64,000 nt of DNA from JALHFZ01 sp963674625 (GTDB lineage: Bacteria > Synergistota > Synergistia > Synergistales > Aminobacteriaceae), in contig CAXXXO010000004.1 in the NCBI GenBank assembly GCA_963674625.2, forward strand, positions 372,001 to 436,000, written 5' to 3'. Every line of letters starts with the position of its first letter. Position 1 is the stretch's first letter. Shown in pieces: positions 59,056-64,000 of this stretch. The notes below the pieces were generated by a model. The model did no database searches. It was not told where the DNA came from and saw nothing but the letters and a program-made list of their open reading frames with translations. A program made the position numbers and the translations under genes.

Positions 59056-60354
59056 CTACATCATTCCTAAAAGACGGGGAAGGAAGAGCGTGATTCCTGG
59101 AAAAGCCGTGATGACCACAAGGGCGATCACCGAGGCGATAATGAGCGGAATTGCAGGCCGGCTGATCTGCTCCATGGTGAGCCCGCTGATCCGCGCGCCG
59201 ACGAAGAGGTTGACGGCAACCGGAGGGGTCACCTGTCCAATGGCCATGTTGATGGTCATCATGACGCCGAACCAAATGGGATCCCATCCGAAGATGACGA
59301 TGATCGGCGCCAGTATGGGCAGAAAGACGTAGGCGATGGAGATGGCGTCGAGAAGCATTCCGGCGAAGAGCAGAATGATGTTGATCATGAGAAGAATGAC
59401 CGTCGGATTTTCGGATATGCCCAGAAGGACCGCAGCGACCTTGTCGATGAGCCCCACCGTGGCCCCGAGCCATGAGTAGAGCCCGGCGCAGGTCACCACG
59501 ATCATGACCACGGAGGTTCCGGCGACGGTCTCCTTGAGGATGTCGAAGAGTATCCTGAGCGTCAGAGTGTTGTAGACGAAAATCCCCACGAAGAGGCCGT
59601 AGAAGACCGCCACGGCCGCGGCTTCGGTGGGAGTGAATATTCCACCATATATTCCTCCGAGGATGATGACGGGGGTGAAGAGTCCCCAGAAGGCATCCCG
59701 GACGGCCCGGAGCACGACGGAGGCGCTCCCCCGGGGTGAGCCCTTGTAGCCCCGCTTTCTGCTGACGAGATAGACCGCAACGCAGAGAAAACAGGCCACA
59801 ACGATGCCGGGAATGACTCCCGCGGCGAAGAGCGTCCCCACGGACTGCTGCATGATGTCTCCGTAGACGATGAAGGAGATGCTCGGAGGAATGATGATGG
59901 CAAGTCCCGAAGCCACCGAGACCACCGCTGCGGCGAAGGCCTTGTCATATCCGGCTTCCGCCATTCCCGGGATGAGGATGAGGCCGAGGGCCGCCACGGT
60001 CGCCGGCCCCGAGCCGCTGACGGCTCCCCAGAAGGCCGCCACGATAACCGTCGCGACGGCGAGGCCGCCGGTCATATCCCCCACGAGTTCCTTGATGAGG
60101 GTGATGATCCGTTCGGCGATGCCGGCTTTTTCCATGATGACTCCTGCGAGGATGAAGAAGGGGATCGCCAGCAGGGGAAACTTGGCGATTCCGGCGAAGA
60201 AGCTGTAGGAGAGCATTTGGTACCCCATATTCCAGTTCCACACGACGAAAAGGGCTGCCGAACCGAGGGCGACTGCTATGGGCACCCGGATAAGAAGAGG
60301 AAGGATGAAAAGGACGATCGTCCAGAATGCCGGTTCGTGAAGCAAAGACTCCAT
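59056..60354 (-). CDS. dctM: TRAP transporter large permease DctM
   Basis: A 432-residue DctM subunit with about twelve membrane segments. VLFILPLLIRVPIAVALGSA opens the protein; AAFWGAVSGSGPATVAALGL, AVVSVASGLAIIIPPSISFIVYG-type loops and FIPPSEAAA-like GIFTPTEAAAVAVFYGLF are the family blocks. It moves an organic acid with Na+ using the binding protein DctP. It lies 12 bases after dctQ. The position inside the dehydrogenase operon suggests import of the complex's own substrate. Confidence 0.9.
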   Translation of the reverse strand: MESLLHEPAFWTIVLFILPLLIRVPIAVALGSAALFVVWNWNMGYQMLSYSFFAGIAKFPLLAIPFFILAGVIMEKAGIAERIITLIKELVGDMTGGLAVATVIVAAFWGAVSGSGPATVAALGLILIPGMAEAGYDKAFAAAVVSVASGLAIIIPPSISFIVYGDIMQQSVGTLFAAGVIPGIVVACFLCVAVYLVSRKRGYKGSPRGSASVVLRAVRDAFWGLFTPVIILGGIYGGIFTPTEAAAVAVFYGLFVGIFVYNTLTLRILFDILKETVAGTSVVMIVVTCAGLYSWLGATVGLIDKVAAVLLGISENPTVILLMINIILLFAGMLLDAISIAYVFLPILAPIIVIFGWDPIWFGVMMTINMAIGQVTPPVAVNLFVGARISGLTMEQISRPAIPLIIASVIALVVITAFPGITLFLPRLLGMM

Positions 60355-60366
60355 CTCTCGTCCCTC

Positions 60367-60837
60367 CTAGAACTTTCCGGCCCGGATGGTCTCCAGGGCC
60401 GACTGGGCGATGCGGAAACATATCAGGACAGAAAACACGGGCAAAGCGATTGTATAGTAGTACACCGGAATGGCCAGGGATTCAGTGGTCACTCCGAGGT
60501 CGATTTCATCCCGGACTTCCAGATACCCGAGGTAGGCCAGAAGACCGAAGAAAAGGAGAGACAAACCTGTCGAGAAGAAGAAAAAGCCCTTTCTCCATTT
60601 CGGAGGGAATCGGTCGTAGATGAAGGTCATGCTGAGGTGGGAGTTCTGTTTGAAGGCGATGGCCGTGCCGAGCATGACGAGCCAGACGAACATGTTGATG
60701 GTGACCTCCTCGGTGAAGGAGAGGGCGTGAAAGATGAAATAGCGGGTGATGACGTTGGCGAAGGTAATGACGGCCATCACCAGAAGAATGATCGATCCGA
60801 GAATTTCCTCGAAATGGTCCAGAATTTTTTTCGTCAT
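60367..60837 (-). CDS. dctQ: TRAP transporter small permease DctQ
   Basis: A 156-residue DctQ protein with four helices: ILGSIILLVMAVITFANVIT, NMFVWLVMLGTAIAFKQNSH, GFFFFSTGLSLLFFGLLAYL and YTIALPVFSVLICFRIAQSA. It is the accessory membrane subunit of the TRAP system. The gene lies between dctP and dctM, with a strong hairpin between it and dctP. Confidence 0.9.
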   Translation of the reverse strand: MTKKILDHFEEILGSIILLVMAVITFANVITRYFIFHALSFTEEVTINMFVWLVMLGTAIAFKQNSHLSMTFIYDRFPPKWRKGFFFFSTGLSLLFFGLLAYLGYLEVRDEIDLGVTTESLAIPVYYYTIALPVFSVLICFRIAQSALETIRAGKF

Positions 60838-60869
60838 GAATGGACAACCCCTTCTTCTGCGGAAAGGCG

Positions 60870-60896
60870 CGGGGGGAGAAGGTCCTTCTCCCCCCG
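60870..60896 (-). terminator. Hairpin between dctP and dctQ
   Basis: A GC-rich inverted repeat (CGGGGGGAGAAGG, 60870-60882, with its complement 60884-60896) that begins about 25 bases below the dctP stop. No T run follows on the minus strand, so it probably protects or attenuates the binding-protein transcript instead of ending all transcription. Confidence 0.7.
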
Positions 60897-60921
60897 AAGG
60901 TTGCTACGAATTATTCGTATT

Positions 60922-61995
60922 TTACTTCGCCACGGAGGCCATATCTTCTTGGGCGGCCTTTACGAGATCCTCGCCGACCTTGGCTTTCCAGGCTTCCATA
61001 ACGGGAGCGGTCTTGTCGGCGAAGGCCTTTGTCTCCTCGGGCGTGAGGGTGGTCACTTCCATCCCCACATCCTTGAGAGTCTTGTGCCAGTCGGTGATCT
61101 CGGGAACCTTGTTGATTTTCTGAAGATAGGCCAATGCAGATCCATCGTCGAGGCTGATGCGGGCGAGGGCGATCATGTACTTTCCCGCTTCCTCGGCGGC
61201 AGCCTGGATCATCTTCTGGTCCTCTGTCGAGAAGGATTTCCACACGTCAGGGTTGACGACGTAGAGGGTGGGATCAACCACGTAATGCCAATCGGTGACG
61301 TACTTGTGATAATCGTGCATCTTCACGGGGTAGAAGGTGCTGATGGGGTTCTCCTGTCCGTCCACCACGCCCTGCTGAATGGCGGCCATGGTGTCGCTCC
61401 AGTTCATGTTCACGGGGTTGGCGCCGAGAGCCCTGAAGGTATCGAGGAAAAGAGGGCTTCCCACCACGCGGATCTTCATTCCTTCGAGATCCGCAGGGGT
61501 TCTGATGGCCTTCTTGGAGTTCGTCAGCTCCCGGAATCCGTTCTCGCCGAAGGCGAGGAACTTCACGCCCTTGTCCTCGATGGCCTTGATGATCATCTGT
61601 CCGGCCTTGCCGTTCTTGATCGCGTCAAGGGCCTTGTAGGGATGGGGCTGGTTGGCGATGAAGAAGGGAAGTGCGAAGAGGTTCAGCTCGACGAGCTGGG
61701 GTGAATAGTTGATGGAGGACTGAACGGCGAAGTCGATGGTCCCGTTCCGCACGAGAAGGAAGGCGTTGGTCTGCTTTCCCGTGGTGAGCTGGGATCCCGG
61801 GTAGACCTTGATGTTGATCTTCCCGCCGCTTCTCTCCTTCACGAGGTCGGCAAAATAGGTGGCGCCCATTCCCCATGCCGTGGTCAGGCTGGGGACGATG
61901 TCGAGCTTGTACTCGTCCTTGTAGGCTGCGAGGGAGGGAACTGCCAGGGCGCATAGAAGGGCTGCGGCAAGGAACAATGCAACTATTTTCTTCAT
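60922..61995 (-). CDS. dctP: TRAP transporter solute-binding protein DctP
   Basis: A 357-residue exported protein with signal peptide 1-24 (MKKIVALFLAAALLCALAVP, cleavage near LAA-YKD). It matches the DctP family: KERSGGKINIKVYPGSQLTT, RNGTIDFAVQSSINYSPQLV, LEGMKIRVVGSPLFLDTFRA (with the arginine that binds the ligand carboxylate), QGVVDGQENPISTFYPVKMH and DYHKYVTDWHYVVDPTLYVV. It delivers an organic acid to DctQM. The neighbourhood suggests pyruvate, lactate or another 2-oxo/hydroxy acid. There are 130 bases between it and the E1 beta gene, without another gene. Confidence 0.9.
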   Translation of the reverse strand: MKKIVALFLAAALLCALAVPSLAAYKDEYKLDIVPSLTTAWGMGATYFADLVKERSGGKINIKVYPGSQLTTGKQTNAFLLVRNGTIDFAVQSSINYSPQLVELNLFALPFFIANQPHPYKALDAIKNGKAGQMIIKAIEDKGVKFLAFGENGFRELTNSKKAIRTPADLEGMKIRVVGSPLFLDTFRALGANPVNMNWSDTMAAIQQGVVDGQENPISTFYPVKMHDYHKYVTDWHYVVDPTLYVVNPDVWKSFSTEDQKMIQAAAEEAGKYMIALARISLDDGSALAYLQKINKVPEITDWHKTLKDVGMEVTTLTPEETKAFADKTAPVMEAWKAKVGEDLVKAAQEDMASVAK

Positions 61996-62125
61996 TCTCT
62001 TTCTACCTCCTGAATTTGGATTTCAACAGCTTTTTTTCTTTAGGTCTGCTTCTTTTCCGGGCCGGGGATCAGAGTTTTTCCACCACCTCCCGTCGGAACG
62101 GTCGGAACCGGCAGAAACAGGTTCC

Positions 62126-63102
62126 CTACATCATTCCCCGGATGCCGGCGGCGATTTTCTCCGGGGTGATCCGGTAGGCCTGCTCCAGGGGACGGGCGAA
62201 GGGCACCGGGGTGAAGGGCGCTCCCACCCGGACGATGGGCGCGTCGAGGAGGTCGAGCCCCTCTTCCGCCACTATCGCCGAGATTTCAGCTCCCACTCCG
62301 CCCTGCTTCACCGCCTCATGGGCGATGGCAAGACGGCTCGTCTTCGCCACCGAATTGAGGATGGTCTCCTTGTCCAGGGAGAGATGGTCCGAAGGTCAAT
62401 AAGCTCGACGCTGATACCCTCTTTCTCCAGGGTCTGGGCCGCCTTGACCGCCAGGTTCATGGTCATGGACCAGGAGACGAGGGTGACGTCCTTTCCTTCC
62501 TTGACCACTTTCGCCTTTCCGATGGGGACGAGATGCTCCCCTTCCGGAACCTCTCCCTTCATGGAGAAGAGCTGCTTGTGCTCGAAGTAGATGACGGGGT
62601 TGTCGTCCCGGATGGCCGATTTGAGAAGTCCCTTGGCGTCCGCCGGGTTGGAGGGAATGACGACCTTGAGGCCCGGGATGTGGAGGAAGAAGGCCTCCAC
62701 AGACTGGGAGTGCTGCGCCGCAGCCTGGTTGACGAGGCCGTCGGGGGCCCGCAGGACCATGGAGACGGGCTTCTGGCCCCCGAACATGTAGTAGATCTTG
62801 GCCATCTGGTTGTAGATTTCGTCGAAGCAGACTCCGACGAAGTCGGCGAAGTGCATGTCCGCCACGGGGCGCATTCCCGCAAGGGCCGCGCCCACACAGG
62901 CGCCCACGATGGCCGTCTCCGTGATGGGGGTGTCCATGACCCGCTCGGCGCCGAATTCCGCCGGCAGCCCCTTGAACTGGCCGAAGATGCCTCCCTGGCG
63001 GACGATGTCCTCTCCCATGACGAAGACTCTTTCGTCCCGCTTCATCTCTTCCTGCATGGCCTCAAGGGTCGCCTGGGAGAATGTGATTGTCTTCATGCTC
63101 AT
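62126..63102 (-). pseudogene. 2-oxoacid/acetoin dehydrogenase E1 beta subunit with one frameshift
   Basis: The beta subunit of the thiamine-dependent E1 component, about 325 residues when joined. The first frame runs from MSMKTITFSQATLEAMQEEM through MGEDIVRQGGIFGQFKGLPA, FDEIYNQMAKIYYMFGGQKP and SVELIDLRTISP, then changes frame. The rest, LDKETILNSVAKTSRLAIAH and PFARPLEQAYRITPEKIAAG, is in another frame. One missing base at the G3 run 62377-62379 (C3 on the coding strand) explains it. Start ATG 63102 has AAGGGG nine bases upstream; ATG 63096 and 63111 are alternatives. The protein is otherwise normal, so the gap could be a sequencing error. Confidence 0.8.
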
Positions 63103-63115
63103 GCTGTCCATCCCC

Positions 63116-64000
63116 TTATACGTAGAGGCCTTCATAGAGAGCCGACTCTTCCGGGACGGGAGAGGTGCGGGCATACTCCAGGGCCTCGCTGAGTTCTTTG
63201 TTGACCTTCGTTGTGATTTCGTCCAGTTCTTCCCGGGTCATCACTCCCGCATCGAGGACTTTCTTCTCGAACCGGGGAATGGGGTCCGTCTCTTCCAGGA
63301 CCTGCTGGACTTCCTTTTTCGTGCGGTACATTTCAGGGTCCCCGACGAAGTGTCCCTTGATCCGGTAGGTTTTGCATTCGAGAATAGCCGGTCCTTCTCC
63401 CCTTCTGGCCCGCTCGATGAGTTCCTTCGCCGCCTCGTAGACCGCGAAGACGTCGTTGCCGTCCACGATGACCCCGGGCATTCCGTACCCCTGGGCACGG
63501 TCGGCTATGTCCGCCACGGAGGTCGTGGTGAGGTAGGGGGTCGTCGACGCCCACTGGTTGTTTTCGCAGAGAAATATCACCGGGAGTTTCCATACCGCTG
63601 CCATGTTCGCCGCCTCGTGGAAGGTGCCACGGTTGGAGGCCCCGTCTCCGAAGAAGGCCACGGAGACCCCGTCGGTCTTCTGCATCTTCTGGGCGAGGGC
63701 CGCTCCCGTGGCCATGGTGAATCCCCCTCCGACGATGCCGTTGGCCCCGAGCATGCCGACGCTGAAGTCGGCGATGTGCATTGAGCCGCCCTTCCCCTTG
63801 CAGCACCCGGTGCTCTTTCCGAAGAGCTCGGCCATCATGTGCTTGAGGTCCGCTCCCTTGGCGATGGTGTGGCCGTGCCCCCTGTGGGTGCTCTGGATGT
63901 AGTCGGTCTTTCTGAGGTTCGCCATGACGCCCGCGGCAGTGGCCTCTTCGCCCACGTAGAGATGGACGAATCCGGGGATTTCACCCTCGAAGAAATACTT
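63116..64000 (-). CDS. 2-oxoacid/acetoin dehydrogenase E1 alpha subunit, N-terminus outside the window
   Basis: The thiamine-binding alpha subunit; about 295 residues are visible and the reading frame stays open to the window edge. The thiamine diphosphate motif runs from VSVAFFGDGASNRGTFHEAA to PVIFLCENNQW; HRGHGHTIAKGAD, KGKGGSMHIADFSVGMLGAN and TYRIKGHFVGDPEMYRTKKE follow the AcoA/PdhA pattern. It is the first visible gene of the operon and lies 13 bases before E1 beta. Pyruvate or acetoin are the likely substrates; sequence does not settle which. Confidence 0.9.
   Translation of the reverse strand, partial: KYFFEGEIPGFVHLYVGEEATAAGVMANLRKTDYIQSTHRGHGHTIAKGADLKHMMAELFGKSTGCCKGKGGSMHIADFSVGMLGANGIVGGGFTMATGAALAQKMQKTDGVSVAFFGDGASNRGTFHEAANMAAVWKLPVIFLCENNQWASTTPYLTTTSVADIADRAQGYGMPGVIVDGNDVFAVYEAAKELIERARRGEGPAILECKTYRIKGHFVGDPEMYRTKKEVQQVLEETDPIPRFEKKVLDAGVMTREELDEITTKVNKELSEALEYARTSPVPEESALYEGLYV

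Noticed and set aside
1..64000. CRISPR arrays, insertion sequences, phage genes and rRNA or tRNA genes.
   Set aside because: No regularly spaced direct repeats, transposase or integrase motifs, or structural RNA signatures were seen on either strand.

Overview
The window looks like chromosomal DNA of a strictly anaerobic, amino-acid and organic-acid fermenting bacterium. The gene set (2-oxoacid:ferredoxin oxidoreductase, ADP-forming succinyl-CoA ligase, an Na+-pumping decarboxylase beta subunit, ATP-type PEP carboxykinase, NrdG, and many TRAP, TAXI and TTT solute-binding transporters) and the high-GC, tightly packed operons would fit a Synergistota (Synergistaceae-like) genome. This is inferred from gene content, not from a marker gene. 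No rRNA, tRNA, CRISPR array, insertion sequence or phage gene was seen.

Region by region. 1-11.0 kb: a GntR regulator diverges from a UxaA-small/UxaA-large/IlvD-type dehydratase operon. Facing it is an operon with a tripartite tricarboxylate transporter (tctCBA), a zinc alcohol dehydrogenase and a LarA-like (DUF2088) protein, followed by glycerate 2-kinase. Together these suggest import, epimerisation, oxidation or dehydration of a hydroxy- or sugar acid. 11.0-14.0 kb: a GGDEF protein and an HDOD protein. 14.0-24.6 kb: housekeeping and orphan genes (CCA-type nucleotidyltransferase, GNAT, DUF362-ferredoxin, glutamine-synthetase-like enzyme, Na+-decarboxylase beta subunit with a long leader, DUF4403 lipoprotein, radical SAM protein, CNNM/CorC membrane protein). 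24.8-28.6 kb: a GntR-TRAP-TAXI locus interrupted by many frameshifts, then an intact aspartate dehydrogenase. 29.5-39 kb: an intact TAXI-TRAP pair with an HMGL-family synthase, then a D-aminoacylase, an Asp/Glu/hydantoin racemase, an allantoinase-like hydrolase and a threonine dehydratase, a probable cyclic-amide/D-amino-acid catabolic island. 39-43.9 kb: korABC-sucCD-korD, which turns 2-oxoacids into acyl-CoA, reduced ferredoxin and ATP. 43.9-48.2 kb: DUF917, a 116-residue unknown, DUF1576 and a broken MATE gene. 48.3-56.2 kb: pckA, a J-domain gene pair, nrdG, uracil-DNA glycosylase, exonuclease, MBL hydrolase and lipoate ligase. 56.2-64 kb: a 2-oxoacid (pyruvate or acetoin) dehydrogenase complex (E1a, E1b, E2, E3) with a DctPQM TRAP transporter inserted in the operon.

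The parts fit a scavenging lifestyle: at least five binding-protein transporter systems feed amino, hydroxy and 2-oxo acids into dehydratases and dehydrogenases, and energy is conserved through ferredoxin oxidoreductase plus acyl-CoA ligase and perhaps through an Na+ pump. Lipoate ligase lies next to the lipoyl-dependent complex.

Seven genes carry single-base indels, most of them extra bases in short homopolymer runs while the protein sequence on both sides stays well conserved. The clusters at 25.3-28.5 kb and 47.0-47.5 kb may be local assembly error rather than true gene decay, so the pseudogene calls below should be read with that in mind.
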